A DNA stretch of 64,000 nt, from contig CP176050.1 of NCBI GenBank assembly GCA_046199005.1, positions 2,232,001 through 2,296,000 on the forward strand, read 5' to 3'. This document shows, piece after piece, positions 50,136 through 60,332 of this stretch. Numbering within the stretch: the stretch's first letter is position 1; every line of letters starts with the position of its first letter. Position numbers and translations under genes: made by a program. The DNA comes from Ascidiimonas sp046199005 (lineage in GTDB: Bacteria; Bacteroidota; Bacteroidia; Flavobacteriales; Flavobacteriaceae). The notes under the pieces are model-generated. The model was not told where the DNA came from, searched no databases, and was given only the letters and a program-made list of their open reading frames with translations.

Positions 50136-53100
50136 ATGAAAAAAGTAATTTTACTTTTCTATTTTCTGATTTTTATATGTGATTTAATTCATGCCCAAAC
50201 CACTCCCATTCCTGATGCAAATTTTGAACAGCAACTTATAACGCTGGGAATAGATACCAACGGAGCTAATGGGAACATTTTAAATGCAGATGCCCAGGCT
50301 GTCACGAATCTTACGATTTCTGTAAATACAATTACAGACTTCACCGGGTTGGAGGCATTTGTTAATGTTATCACACTCAACTTAGGAAGAAATCAGTTTG
50401 CTACTGTACCACTTGCAACACTTACACAACTGGAAGAACTTACTTTTGCAGACAATGATGCGTTAAGTGCTTTAGATCTATCATCGAATACCGCTTTAAG
50501 AATTTTAGATATCGGATCGCGGTTTTCCGGAGGGGCTCCTCACCCTCCAATTACTTCGCTTAATCTTTCGAACAACATAAATCTTGAAGACGTCGATTTA
50601 TTTTATTATATAAATATGACGTCCTTAACCTTTCCTGCTACCAGTTCATTGACCAGAGTAGAACTATACAACTTAGCAGTTGAAACGATTGACTTATCTA
50701 TGTTGGCTGGTTTAGAAGACTTTCGGGTGCGTTTTTCAAGCGCAGCCACTACCAATATTACACTACCGGATGTTAAGACAGCCCTGAAAAAAATAGATAT
50801 TCAGGGACTTAGATTCAATACGGTTGATATTGAAGATTATATTGCCTTAGAATTTGTTGAAATTCATGGTTCTAATATGCAAACCATACTTTTACCGCCA
50901 ACAAATACGCTGCAAGTACTTGATATACGGGATCACAACCTTGGATTTCTTTCCCTTGCCATTGTTCCGCAGTTAACTCGGTTAAGACTTACAGATGTAA
51001 TTTCTTCTGGCACACCACTAACTGTTGACGTTTCTCAAAACATACCTTTAGAAATATTGGAACTTTCACGGAATAAGATGAGTGTTTTAGATGTTACAAG
51101 GAATATTAATTTAAGGGATCTGGATATCAGTGCCAACGAATTTACTTCAATAGATCTTTCACAAAACACGGCTCTCGAAGAGATTCAGGCGAGTAGTAAT
51201 CGATTTCCGACTATAGATGTCACCCAAAATACGGCACTTATAAGACTTACTGCAAGTTATAACCTAATAACAGATATCGATCTTACACAAAACACAGCTT
51301 TAGAATATCTCTATTTAGATCGAAATCAGTTACCGAACCTAGATATTACAAGAAACATAGCCCTTAAGATTTTATTTATTTCATACAACTTATTTACGAC
51401 AACAGGTCTGGATCTTACTCAGAATGTAGACCTTTTGTATCTGGATGCCTCCCACAACCAAATAGAGTCTCTTAATATAATGCAGAATCCACGTCTTGGA
51501 GGGCTTGTTGTAAGCCATAACCTGTTCCCAGGAATAAATATTATGCAGCAATATTACGATCTGGCAGTTGCCAGAGGCAGACTAGGTGCCTCTCAACGAT
51601 TGGATGTGAGTTTTAATTTGTTATCCGGACGGATACCAGATTTTGCAGGAATAACCGATACCAACTATACCAATTATTTTGAATTTATATTTAATGACAA
51701 CTATTTTGAGTTTGGAGATTTCGAGAATGAACACAACTTCTATGTGAGGATGCTCACAGAGTTGACCACCAATCCTAGTTTTTCATTACCTATTTTTAGA
51801 AAGTACTCCTATGCACCACAGGCGAAAGTTAATAATATTGAAAATTTCACACGAAATGCAGGCGAAAGCATTACATTAACCACTGTAGTGAGAGGTTCTC
51901 AAAATCACTACAGATGGTTTAAGGACGACGTTGAAATTACCGGAGCATCTGATTCACCAGAATTTACCATATACAATCTGACCGATTGTGATAAAGGAGT
52001 ATATCATTGTGAGATTACCAGTGATCTGGTGCCTTTCGAGAATTCGAATCCGCCTGGTACAAATGGTAAAAATCTTTTATTGGTTCGTAATGACATAAAT
52101 TTAACGGTGACTGTTTCTAAAACCTGTGTATCCTTAACGAATCCTCTCAATAATGCTACGAATGTTCCTATAAATACTGGTTTGGAATGGGAAGCTAATC
52201 CTGGAGCATGCGGATATAGGCTTACTGTAGGAACTACGTCTGGAGGTACTGACCTTGTTAATAATGAAGATGTGGGTACAGCCACTGCCTATAACTTTTT
52301 GAGTGACCTTCCCTTAAATCAGGATATATATGTAAACATTACTCCATATTTTTCAGATGGGGATTTAGGAGGATGTACCGAGGAAACCTTCTCTACAGGA
52401 ACTGGGCGTGTTGCTCCTGAGTGTACAAGCTTAACCATACCTTTGAACAACAGCAATGATGTCGCAACAAATACAGATCTTACTTGGAATCCAGGCAATG
52501 GTGCAGATGGTTACCGAATCACAGTAGGAACCACTTCTGGAGGGAATGATCTGGTAAACGATGAAGATGTTGGAAATGTGACCACCTATAGTTTTGCATC
52601 AAACTTGCCAGCAGGATCTATTATTTATGTAACGATCGTTCCTTATAATACAGAAGGCGATGCTGCCGGCTGTGTAGAAGAGTTATTTACTACTCGATCA
52701 AATAGTACCCTACCAAATTGTACCTCTTTGATCAATCCAGCAAACGGAGCGAGTGATGTATCGGTAAGTGCCGATCTGTCCTGGAATGCAGTGGCCGGTG
52801 CTACAGGTTACCGATTGAGCATCGGGACAGCTTCCGGCGGAACAGATCTGTTGAATGATCAGGATGTTGGAAACGTGACCACCTACAATCCGGCGACGGA
52901 TTTCCCGGAAGCGACTACTATTTATGTAACCATCATTCCGTACAATTCCGCGGGAGACGCCATCAGTTGTGGTGAAGAAAGTTTTACTACGGAAACAGTG
53001 GTTACGATACCAAACTGTACCATCTTGATCAATCCAGCAAACGGAGCGAGTGATGTATTGGTAAGTACCGATCTGTCCTGGAATGCAGTGGCCGGTGCTA

Positions 53101-55376
53101 CAGGTTACCGATTGAGCATTGGGACGGCTTCCGGCGGAACAGATCTATTGAATGATCAGGATGTTGGAAACGTGACCACCTACAATCCGGCGACGGATTT
53201 CCCGGAAGCGACTACTATTTATGTAACCATCATTCCGTACAATTCCGCGGGAGACGCCATCAGTTGTGGTGAAGAAAGTTTTACTACGGAAACAGTGGTT
53301 ACGATACCAAACTGTACCATCTTGATCAATCCAGCAAACGGAGCGAGTGATGTATTGGTAAGTACCGATCTGTCCTGGAATGCAGTGGCCGGTGCTACAG
53401 GTTACCGATTGAGCATTGGGACGGCTTCCGGCGGAACAGATCTATTGAATGATCAGGATGTTGGAAACGTGACCACCTACAATCCGGCGACGGATTTCCC
53501 GGAAGCGACTACTATTTATGTAACCATCATTCCTTACAATTCCGCAGGAGACGCTATCAGTTGTGGCGAAGAAAGTTTTACTACGGAAACAGTGGTTACG
53601 ATACCAAATTGTACCTCTTTGATCAATCCAGCAAACGGGGCAAGTGATGTATCGGTAAGTGCCGATCTGTCCTGGAATGCAGTGGCCGGTGCTACAGGTT
53701 ACCGATTGAGCATCGGGACAGCTTCCGGCGGAATAGATCTATTGAATGATCAGGATGTCGGAAACGTGACCACCTACAATCCGGCGACGGATTTCCCGGA
53801 AGCGACTACTATTTATGTAACCATCATTCCTTACAATTCCGCAGGAGACGCCATCAGTTGTGGTGAAGAAAGTTTTACTACAGAAACAGTGGTGACGATA
53901 CCAAATTGTTCCTCTTTGATCAACCCTGCAAACGGAGCGAGTGATGTATCGGTTAGTGCCGATCTGTCCTGGAATGCAGTGGTCGGTGCTACAGGTTACC
54001 GATTGAGCATCGGAACGGCTTCCGGCGGAACAGATCTATTGAATGATCAGGATGTCGGAAACGTGACCACCTACAATCCGGCGACGGATTTCCCGGAAGC
54101 GACTACTATTTATGTAACCATCATTCCGTACAATTCCGCAGGAGACGCCATCAGTTGTGGTGAAGAAAGTTTTACTACGGAAACAGTGGTTACGATACCA
54201 AATTGTACCTCTTTGATCAATCCGGCAAACGGGGCAAGTGATGTATCGGTAAGTGCCGATCTGTCCTGGAATGCAGTGACCGGTGCTACAGGTTACCGAT
54301 TGAGCATCGGAACAGCTTCCGGCGGAACAGATCTGTTGAATGATCAGGATGTTGGAAACGTGACCACCTACAATCCGGCGACGGATTTCCCGGAAGCGAC
54401 TACTATTTATGTAACCATCATTCCTTACAATTCCGCAGGAGACGCCATCAGTTGTGGCGAAGAAAGTTTTACTACGGAAACAGTGGTTACGATACCAAAT
54501 TGTACCTCTTTGATCAATCCTGTGAACGGAGCGATAAATGTTGCAGCTAATATCAATCTTAACTGGAATGCGGCATCGGATGCTACCGGCTATTTTTTGA
54601 GTATCGGAACAAGTCCATTAGCCACAGATCTCCTTGACAATTTTGATGCAGGAAACGTAACTACATATAATCCTGCAACTGATTTCCCGGAAGGAGCAAC
54701 CATCTATATAACCATTGTACCATACAATACCGCTGGAAGCGCAACAGGTTGTACCGAAGAAAGTTTCACCATTGAAACTTTAATCACGCCACCAGGTTGT
54801 ACGAATCTTTTAAATCCTATAAATGGATCAGTTGATATTGTGGTGGATACTGATATTTCCTGGAGAATGGTAGAAAATTCAGAAGGCTATTTGATTTCTA
54901 TAGGCGATGCTCCCGGACTATCGAATTTGGTAAATAATGAAGACGTTGGCAACAGCACCAATTACACTTTAGCAAACGACCTTCCCGAAGGCACACAAAT
55001 TTATGTCTCTGTAACTCCTTATAATAGTGCTGGTAATGCTATTGCCTGTACCGAAGAAAGCTTCACTACGGAGCAAACCGCTTCCGAAATTAAATACGGC
55101 TTCTCACCTGATGGAGATGGCATTAACGATTTTTGGGAAATACCTGGTATCGAAAATTATCCGCAGAATACGGTTACCATATACAATCGTTGGGGGGATA
55201 TGGTTTTCCAGATCAACGGATATGATAATAACTCCAGAGTGTTTAGAGGCGACGCTAATAACCTTACGGGGCGAGGTGCCGGGTTACTTCCTGAAGGTAC
55301 TTATTTCTTCCAGCTTCAAATTTCCGGAGATCATAATTTTAAAGAAACCAAAGGTTTTGTAGTTATAAAGCGTTAA
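50136..55376 (+). CDS. Giant secreted LRR/Ig/Fn3-like adhesin with T9SS type B sorting domain
   Basis: The 1746-residue protein has a signal peptide (1-21, ending IHAQ). Leucine-rich repeats of the form LDLSxNTALxxL fill about 50-520. An Ig-like domain (ENFTRNAGESITLTTVVRGS) follows at about 565-660. Ten Fn3-like blocks of about 99 residues span about 660-1640; six of them are nearly identical. The last 95 residues (FSPDGDGINDFWEIPGI ... YNRWGDMVF ... GTYFFQLQISG) are the gliding-motility-associated C-terminal domain, the type B sorting signal of T9SS. The downstream PorP/SprF gene, six bases on, is the usual partner that holds such proteins on the surface. Confidence 0.93.
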   Translation: MKKVILLFYFLIFICDLIHAQTTPIPDANFEQQLITLGIDTNGANGNILNADAQAVTNLTISVNTITDFTGLEAFVNVITLNLGRNQFATVPLATLTQLEELTFADNDALSALDLSSNTALRILDIGSRFSGGAPHPPITSLNLSNNINLEDVDLFYYINMTSLTFPATSSLTRVELYNLAVETIDLSMLAGLEDFRVRFSSAATTNITLPDVKTALKKIDIQGLRFNTVDIEDYIALEFVEIHGSNMQTILLPPTNTLQVLDIRDHNLGFLSLAIVPQLTRLRLTDVISSGTPLTVDVSQNIPLEILELSRNKMSVLDVTRNINLRDLDISANEFTSIDLSQNTALEEIQASSNRFPTIDVTQNTALIRLTASYNLITDIDLTQNTALEYLYLDRNQLPNLDITRNIALKILFISYNLFTTTGLDLTQNVDLLYLDASHNQIESLNIMQNPRLGGLVVSHNLFPGINIMQQYYDLAVARGRLGASQRLDVSFNLLSGRIPDFAGITDTNYTNYFEFIFNDNYFEFGDFENEHNFYVRMLTELTTNPSFSLPIFRKYSYAPQAKVNNIENFTRNAGESITLTTVVRGSQNHYRWFKDDVEITGASDSPEFTIYNLTDCDKGVYHCEITSDLVPFENSNPPGTNGKNLLLVRNDINLTVTVSKTCVSLTNPLNNATNVPINTGLEWEANPGACGYRLTVGTTSGGTDLVNNEDVGTATAYNFLSDLPLNQDIYVNITPYFSDGDLGGCTEETFSTGTGRVAPECTSLTIPLNNSNDVATNTDLTWNPGNGADGYRITVGTTSGGNDLVNDEDVGNVTTYSFASNLPAGSIIYVTIVPYNTEGDAAGCVEELFTTRSNSTLPNCTSLINPANGASDVSVSADLSWNAVAGATGYRLSIGTASGGTDLLNDQDVGNVTTYNPATDFPEATTIYVTIIPYNSAGDAISCGEESFTTETVVTIPNCTILINPANGASDVLVSTDLSWNAVAGATGYRLSIGTASGGTDLLNDQDVGNVTTYNPATDFPEATTIYVTIIPYNSAGDAISCGEESFTTETVVTIPNCTILINPANGASDVLVSTDLSWNAVAGATGYRLSIGTASGGTDLLNDQDVGNVTTYNPATDFPEATTIYVTIIPYNSAGDAISCGEESFTTETVVTIPNCTSLINPANGASDVSVSADLSWNAVAGATGYRLSIGTASGGIDLLNDQDVGNVTTYNPATDFPEATTIYVTIIPYNSAGDAISCGEESFTTETVVTIPNCSSLINPANGASDVSVSADLSWNAVVGATGYRLSIGTASGGTDLLNDQDVGNVTTYNPATDFPEATTIYVTIIPYNSAGDAISCGEESFTTETVVTIPNCTSLINPANGASDVSVSADLSWNAVTGATGYRLSIGTASGGTDLLNDQDVGNVTTYNPATDFPEATTIYVTIIPYNSAGDAISCGEESFTTETVVTIPNCTSLINPVNGAINVAANINLNWNAASDATGYFLSIGTSPLATDLLDNFDAGNVTTYNPATDFPEGATIYITIVPYNTAGSATGCTEESFTIETLITPPGCTNLLNPINGSVDIVVDTDISWRMVENSEGYLISIGDAPGLSNLVNNEDVGNSTNYTLANDLPEGTQIYVSVTPYNSAGNAIACTEESFTTEQTASEIKYGFSPDGDGINDFWEIPGIENYPQNTVTIYNRWGDMVFQINGYDNNSRVFRGDANNLTGRGAGLLPEGTYFFQLQISGDHNFKETKGFVVIKR
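52716..54497 (+). repeat. Six near-identical 297-bp tandem repeats inside the adhesin gene
   Basis: Units begin at 52716, 53013, 53310, 53607, 53904 and 54201, each coding for 99 residues starting NC(T/S)(S/I)LINPANGASDV. Differences are a few silent or conservative changes. Diverged units lie on both sides (before 52716 and after 54498). Confidence 0.95.
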
Positions 55377-55381
55377 TTCTC

Positions 55382-56302
55382 ATGAACAGATATCATTTTT
55401 TTTTATTCATGCTTTTGAGCATGCTCGTAAATACGATTTACAGCCAACAAACACCTGTATTTTCGGAATATAATTTCAACCCGTTTCTCATTAATGCAGC
55501 GTATGCAGGAGCTTATGAGAATGCAGAATTTACGCTTGCAAATAATGGATTTATCAATCAATTTGAGGGAAGTCCTCAAACTTTATCTGCCACTGGCCAC
55601 GCTGCCTTTAATGAAGGTAAAATGGGGCTTGGGGGTGGTTTTATAAGTGATAAACTGGGTGTGACGACCACTACTCAGCTTTTTGCCGCTTATTCTTATA
55701 AGATTTTTTTCGATTTTCAGAGTAATCGCCCCCAGTGGCAACTCTATAATCCTGGCGTTCTTTCTTTTGGAATTACAGGAGGATTTATTCAGTACGAAAA
55801 TAATCTACTGAATCTGGGAATTCAAGGAGATCCAAATTTTGCCCAAAATCTTCAAACCACAGTTCCAGCAATAGGAGTTGGATTTATGTTTAATAAAGGA
55901 CCTTTATTTGCTGGGATCTCAACGCCTAATATTCTTGGAGATCAATTTGCGTCGAATGATGAACTAAATATTACAACCCCTTATTACGGGTATCTGGGTT
56001 ATTACTTTTTTCTTAACCGATTTCAAGATATCGTTTTCAAGCCCAATGTTCTTGTGAAGTATGAATCGGGAGCACCATGGCAGGCAGATTTCAATATGTC
56101 TGTAAGTCTTATCGATAAAATTGAAGTAGGTGCAGGCTACAGAACAAATTCATCTATTAACTTTTTAGCGGGACTTTATCTTTTTGAAAATTTCAGGTTG
56201 GTATATAGCTATAATCAATCTTCTCAAGACAATCCGCTTGGAAATACACATGGTATCATCTTAAGTATTCGATTGGGCAATGGTTTTTCTTTACGACCCT
56301 AA
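55382..56302 (+). CDS. PorP/SprF-family T9SS membrane protein
   Basis: The 306-residue protein has a signal peptide (ending IYSQ) and the PorP/SprF start QTPVFSEYNFNPFLINAAYAG, then GKMGLGGGFISDKLGV and beta-barrel-like alternation to an RLGNGFSLRP end. SprF-like proteins pair one-to-one with type B T9SS cargo and secure it on the cell surface. It starts six bases after the adhesin gene, so they are one operon. Confidence 0.93.
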   Translation: MNRYHFFLFMLLSMLVNTIYSQQTPVFSEYNFNPFLINAAYAGAYENAEFTLANNGFINQFEGSPQTLSATGHAAFNEGKMGLGGGFISDKLGVTTTTQLFAAYSYKIFFDFQSNRPQWQLYNPGVLSFGITGGFIQYENNLLNLGIQGDPNFAQNLQTTVPAIGVGFMFNKGPLFAGISTPNILGDQFASNDELNITTPYYGYLGYYFFLNRFQDIVFKPNVLVKYESGAPWQADFNMSVSLIDKIEVGAGYRTNSSINFLAGLYLFENFRLVYSYNQSSQDNPLGNTHGIILSIRLGNGFSLRP

Positions 56303-56332
56303 AAAAGGGTTATGATATAGTATCATAACCCT
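56301..56332 (-). terminator. Intrinsic terminator of the OYE gene
   Basis: AGGGTTATGATA (56306-56317) pairs perfectly with TATCATAACCCT (56321-56332); on the minus strand a T6 run follows. Confidence 0.85.
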
Positions 56333-56353
56333 AACTGTTGTTAGTTTACTAAA

Positions 56354-57421
56354 TTAATAATCTGTGTATCCCTCTGCCCCCGGCGTATAAAAAGTATTTG
56401 GGTCTGGTGCTTTCAGATCCTTCTCATTTTTAAGTTTTTCGACTAAATCCGGGTTTGAAATAAAAGGCCGTCCTATGTATACCAGATCAAAGCCATCGTC
56501 CAGCAGTTTCTGAGCTTTTTGCTTTGAATCTACATCGCCGCCTGTAATGACGGTTCCCGCAAAAGTTCCCTTAATAGTTTTACGAATCTCCGTTTTAAAA
56601 TCCGGTGCACCCATGGCGCCCCGATGGTCTACCAAATGAATGTAGGCAATTCCGATTTTTTTAAGCTCTGCAGCCAAATACACGTACAGTTCGGTCAGAT
56701 CATCAAAATAAGGATTGAGATCGTTCATAGCGCCGTACGGAGAAAAGCGTATTCCTACTTTATCCGGTCCTATAACGGATGCAACTTTTTGAGCAGTTTC
56801 CAAAACAAAACGAGCCCTGTTTTCTAAATTGCCTCCGTAGCCATCTGTTCTTAAATTGGATGCCGGATTAAGAAATTGATCCATCAAATACCCGTTTGCT
56901 GCATGAAGTTCTACTCCATCTACACCTGCTCTTATGAGTTTTTGTGCTGATTGAACGTATTCATTCTGCGCCTGCTCTATATCAGCAAGCTCCATTGCTC
57001 TCGGAGTTTCATGCGGCATTTCTCCTTTAGTGTCCGTATACATTTTTCCATCAGCCTGTACTGCAGAAGGAGCTACGGTTTCTCCTCCTTGCGGTATATT
57101 CTCCGAAGCTGTTATTCTACCGCAATGCATCAATTGTACAAAGATTAGACCGCCTTCATTATGTACGCTCTCTGCTATTTTACCCCATCCTTCAATTTGA
57201 GCAGGACTGTAGGCCCCCGGAATTCGTGGATAGCCAAGACCATTTACGGAGGGGGATGTCCCTTCCGTTACTATGAGGCCTGCTCCTGCCCTCTGAGTAT
57301 AATACGTTTTCATCAAATCATTAGGGATATTGTCAATAGCTCTACTTCTGGTCATAGGTGCCATGACAATTCTGTTCTTAAGTTCTAGTGAACCTAATTT
57401 ATAAGTTTCAAAAAGTTGCAT
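56354..57421 (-). CDS. Old yellow enzyme-family alkene reductase
   Basis: The 355-residue protein is an FMN-dependent OYE/NemA-type ene-reductase: YKLGSLELKNRIVMAPMTRSRA at the start, FVQLMHCGRI, VELHAANGYLMDQFLNPASN and VYIGRPFISNPDLV. It reduces activated C=C bonds or nitro compounds with NADPH. Monocistronic. Confidence 0.93.
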   Translation of the reverse strand: MQLFETYKLGSLELKNRIVMAPMTRSRAIDNIPNDLMKTYYTQRAGAGLIVTEGTSPSVNGLGYPRIPGAYSPAQIEGWGKIAESVHNEGGLIFVQLMHCGRITASENIPQGGETVAPSAVQADGKMYTDTKGEMPHETPRAMELADIEQAQNEYVQSAQKLIRAGVDGVELHAANGYLMDQFLNPASNLRTDGYGGNLENRARFVLETAQKVASVIGPDKVGIRFSPYGAMNDLNPYFDDLTELYVYLAAELKKIGIAYIHLVDHRGAMGAPDFKTEIRKTIKGTFAGTVITGGDVDSKQKAQKLLDDGFDLVYIGRPFISNPDLVEKLKNEKDLKAPDPNTFYTPGAEGYTDY

Positions 57422-57511
57422 ACAATTTGTATCGTTAAAAATTTATAGAATCAATCAAATATTTTCTGTAAAAAAAGGAATAGTCTTGTGTATCAAAGAC
57501 CAATACGGTAG

Positions 57512-57790
57512 TTATGGCTTTATGTGTTCATCGGTTTGTTCTAAGGACTCTTTAGAATCTCCACCTTGACCAAACAGCGTATTTTCTTCATCATTGATAG
57601 GTTTGTTTGAGGATGGAAGATCTTTTCGGCCGGGAACATCTAAGTCAGCTCCTGCAAAATCAACCTTTTCTTCTCTTTCTTTGAGCATCTCATCTTCTCC
57701 GCCATCCTGTCGAAGTCCTTTATTGGCACCTCCTAATGTTTGTAGATCTTCCTTTGTAATTTCTGAATTGTATTTTTCTTGTTTTTTCAT
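57512..57790 (-). CDS. Small hydrophilic hypothetical protein
   Basis: The 92-residue protein is very polar and probably disordered (KKQEKYNSEITKEDLQTLGG, DVPGRKDLPSSNKPINDEEN). It has an LGG early on but no hydrophobic leader. The type is common in Flavobacteriaceae as a conserved protein of unknown function; I do not recognise a named family. Confidence 0.65.
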   Translation of the reverse strand: MKKQEKYNSEITKEDLQTLGGANKGLRQDGGEDEMLKEREEKVDFAGADLDVPGRKDLPSSNKPINDEENTLFGQGGDSKESLEQTDEHIKP

Positions 57791-57891
57791 TTTACTTTTT
57801 TTGTCAATATAGTTGATAATGGGCTATCTAATTGACGTATTCAGAAGAAACGTGAACGCAAAACGATTATCACGAAGAACTCATCTTTTGT

Positions 57892-59631
57892 TCACATGTT
57901 TCGGTCGGTAAAATCTTTTTCTATTACTTTCATAACCCATTTAGTAAGTCTTTTGGAAAGAAAATTATTTATGATCCCCATAACGCTTCGTAATAACCAG
58001 CCATCAACACGTTGCCTTATTTCAGCTTTTAGTATGGCTTTTATTCTTTTTCTAATGGGCTTTTCAAGTTTTTTAAATACTTCACGCTTAAATTTCGGGA
58101 ATTCCTTTACGGTATATTTATAAGGGTTGGTATCTTCCGTTAGCTTACTTAAGTCCGGAATAATTGGCATATAAACCTTCACTTCTCCGGTATCTTTGTC
58201 TTTAATTTTTCTGGAGAAAGAAGTTACTGCCTCTTTAGTTAGATCTTTAAATAAATACGAAGGATTATCTTCATCATACTCTAGAAAAAGAAAACCTCTT
58301 AAAAAATTTCGTGCGTTGTCTCTTCCCAGAAAAAAATCATGAATTCTGAACTCAATATCGAGAAAACCGCCAAATCCTCCGAGTCCACCGGTTGCCAAAG
58401 GATTCTCAATATTGTATTTACCATTATCTTTCCACTTAATCGGAAAGGCCAATAATTTAAACAATCCAACACCGTAGGTATCACTCCTTTTATTCCTTGC
58501 CTGATTGAGAATGGTTGGGATCAACTTCCCAATAACGTCAAGAAGGCTTTTCTGAAAATGGTTATCATCAGTTTCAGTACGATCCTCGAAGTTGGGAAAA
58601 GGATCAATCATGATCGTTCCATACCTTGGATCGTTTGGATCGTGTTTCCCGTGATTATCTACAAGGCATCTGATTACTTCATCAAAGGGTTCATTGTTTA
58701 TGGTACCGCCATCTACCCCTGTAAAGGCAAAGTTTGTATCATTCACCTCGAAATCAATATCCATTTCAGTCGTGAAGGCTTTTCTCCTTTTGAGACTGGT
58801 CTCGATGTATTTTGAGGAGAATTCATCATCAAAATATCTTGGTGCCAATCCAATAGGAAATGCTCCAGTTGCTTTCGTAGCTTTAATCAAAGCTGCTTTA
58901 CATTGAGGATCTAGCGGATTAAAATGTAAATAGTGCTGATTATCGAGTTCTTCGTCGTATTTAATCTTATAATGCCCTACAATATCATGATTACTTATGC
59001 GGTGTCCAGGGGTGGTATCTAAAAACTTTGATTTTATTCTACTAAAATTCACCTTATAATCCAAAGGTCGGAGACTCGTGATAGTGAGCAGTATTCTTAG
59101 GTCTTCAGAAACGTACTTTGGTATATTATGAGTTCCTGAATTCGGTGGAAGTATATCGAAAATTTCTTCCGCAATTCTGTCGATGGGTTTCGAATTCATC
59201 AAAGAAGGTGCTCCCTGATCTCGGCTAAGATCATCTGTAGCAAGCATCTTTTCAAATGTAGTTTTAGACTTTCCGGTTTTGTTGAGATCGTCATCCAGAA
59301 AAACCCAGCTATCATATAAAATATTTCCGGTTTTTTGATATAAGGGTGCTCTTACCGGCTTTCGCGCCTTGGTTAGAAAAGATAATGCAGTGATCATACC
59401 AACCATTCCGCCCGCTGAGGCCCCTCCTATTGCATCTATCACAACATCATGCATTGGTATAGCAAGATCTTTTTCATCTTTTGAACTTGCATTTTTGTTT
59501 TTCTCCTTCGCTTCTTCCCAGTTATCAAGCGCTTCTAATAAATAATCTATAAAACCAGCGGTATAGGCCCCGGCAGAAACAGCTCCCGCCATAGTTAATC
59601 CAAGATGAAAAACAGGATTCTTTTTACTCAT
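57892..59631 (-). CDS. Patatin-like phospholipase
   Basis: The 579-residue protein has a glycine-rich oxyanion loop (GLTMAGAVSAGAYTAGF), the nucleophile elbow GGASAGG with S72, and the Asp of VDGGTINNEPF as the second half of the Ser-Asp dyad. The C-terminal 200 residues are basic and helical with no known domain. It belongs to the larger patatin-like proteins rather than the 300-residue RssA type. No signal peptide, so likely cytoplasmic or membrane-associated. Confidence 0.87.
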   Translation of the reverse strand: MSKKNPVFHLGLTMAGAVSAGAYTAGFIDYLLEALDNWEEAKEKNKNASSKDEKDLAIPMHDVVIDAIGGASAGGMVGMITALSFLTKARKPVRAPLYQKTGNILYDSWVFLDDDLNKTGKSKTTFEKMLATDDLSRDQGAPSLMNSKPIDRIAEEIFDILPPNSGTHNIPKYVSEDLRILLTITSLRPLDYKVNFSRIKSKFLDTTPGHRISNHDIVGHYKIKYDEELDNQHYLHFNPLDPQCKAALIKATKATGAFPIGLAPRYFDDEFSSKYIETSLKRRKAFTTEMDIDFEVNDTNFAFTGVDGGTINNEPFDEVIRCLVDNHGKHDPNDPRYGTIMIDPFPNFEDRTETDDNHFQKSLLDVIGKLIPTILNQARNKRSDTYGVGLFKLLAFPIKWKDNGKYNIENPLATGGLGGFGGFLDIEFRIHDFFLGRDNARNFLRGFLFLEYDEDNPSYLFKDLTKEAVTSFSRKIKDKDTGEVKVYMPIIPDLSKLTEDTNPYKYTVKEFPKFKREVFKKLEKPIRKRIKAILKAEIRQRVDGWLLRSVMGIINNFLSKRLTKWVMKVIEKDFTDRNM

Positions 59632-59826
59632 AATGATGATGATAAACGGATTAGTAAGCCCCTTAAAGGTAGTATAAATCTTAATAATTATAGATGTATG
59701 CCTTATAATTAGAGAGGTTGAAACACTTTAAAACATTAATATTGTATAAATTAATACTGTAATTTTTAATAGTTTTTTCCTACTTTTATTAGAATAACTT
59801 TTTATGGACCAATTAATTACATAACT

Positions 59827-60303
59827 ATGAAAACAAAAATTTACACTGTCTTGATGGTATCCTTTCTTCTATTTATGGGTTGTCAACAAGATCGATTAGA
59901 TTCTTCTGATGAACTGGATACCAACTCCGAAATGGAGCAAATTCAAGGTGAAATTCAATATACTTCAAAGGAAATCATTCAAAAAATGCTGAAACAACTC
60001 CCTGAGCTACCTTCTGGTGATGTTAGGCCACCGATTGATACCGATGACAACACCTTTGGCTGTGTTACTTTAGAAGGAGGATTGGCATTTATAGAAGATG
60101 GCTGCCAAATTAAAAGTGGTGCTCCAGAAATTTTTGATGATTGCGATATCATAGCCAGAGGTACCGTAGGTTGTGGTATTTGGGTGGAAAGACCCGATTG
60201 TCTTATTTGTGTTATGTGGTTCGTGGCCGATTGTGATGGTGAGACCCGATGGACTTATGGTTATAATATTATATGTGCTTTTGGCAATCCACAGGAACTA
60301 TAA
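59827..60303 (+). CDS. Small lipoprotein of unknown function
   Basis: The 158-residue protein has a lipoprotein signal peptide with lipobox LFMGC at residues 16-20 (Cys is lipidated). An acidic linker follows, then a Cys-rich domain with CVTLEGGLAFIEDGC, DDCDIIARGTVGC and DCLICVMWF (about eight Cys). No family recognised. A one-mismatch -7 box (TACTTTTA at about 59781) precedes it. Confidence 0.75.
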   Translation: MKTKIYTVLMVSFLLFMGCQQDRLDSSDELDTNSEMEQIQGEIQYTSKEIIQKMLKQLPELPSGDVRPPIDTDDNTFGCVTLEGGLAFIEDGCQIKSGAPEIFDDCDIIARGTVGCGIWVERPDCLICVMWFVADCDGETRWTYGYNIICAFGNPQEL

Positions 60304-60332
60304 ATTAGCACTCTACCAATATCAGGGCGGCA

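Noticed and set aside
52716..54497. Regular repeats could be read as a CRISPR array.
   Set aside because: The period is 297 bp with no unique spacers, and the units are in-frame protein repeats.
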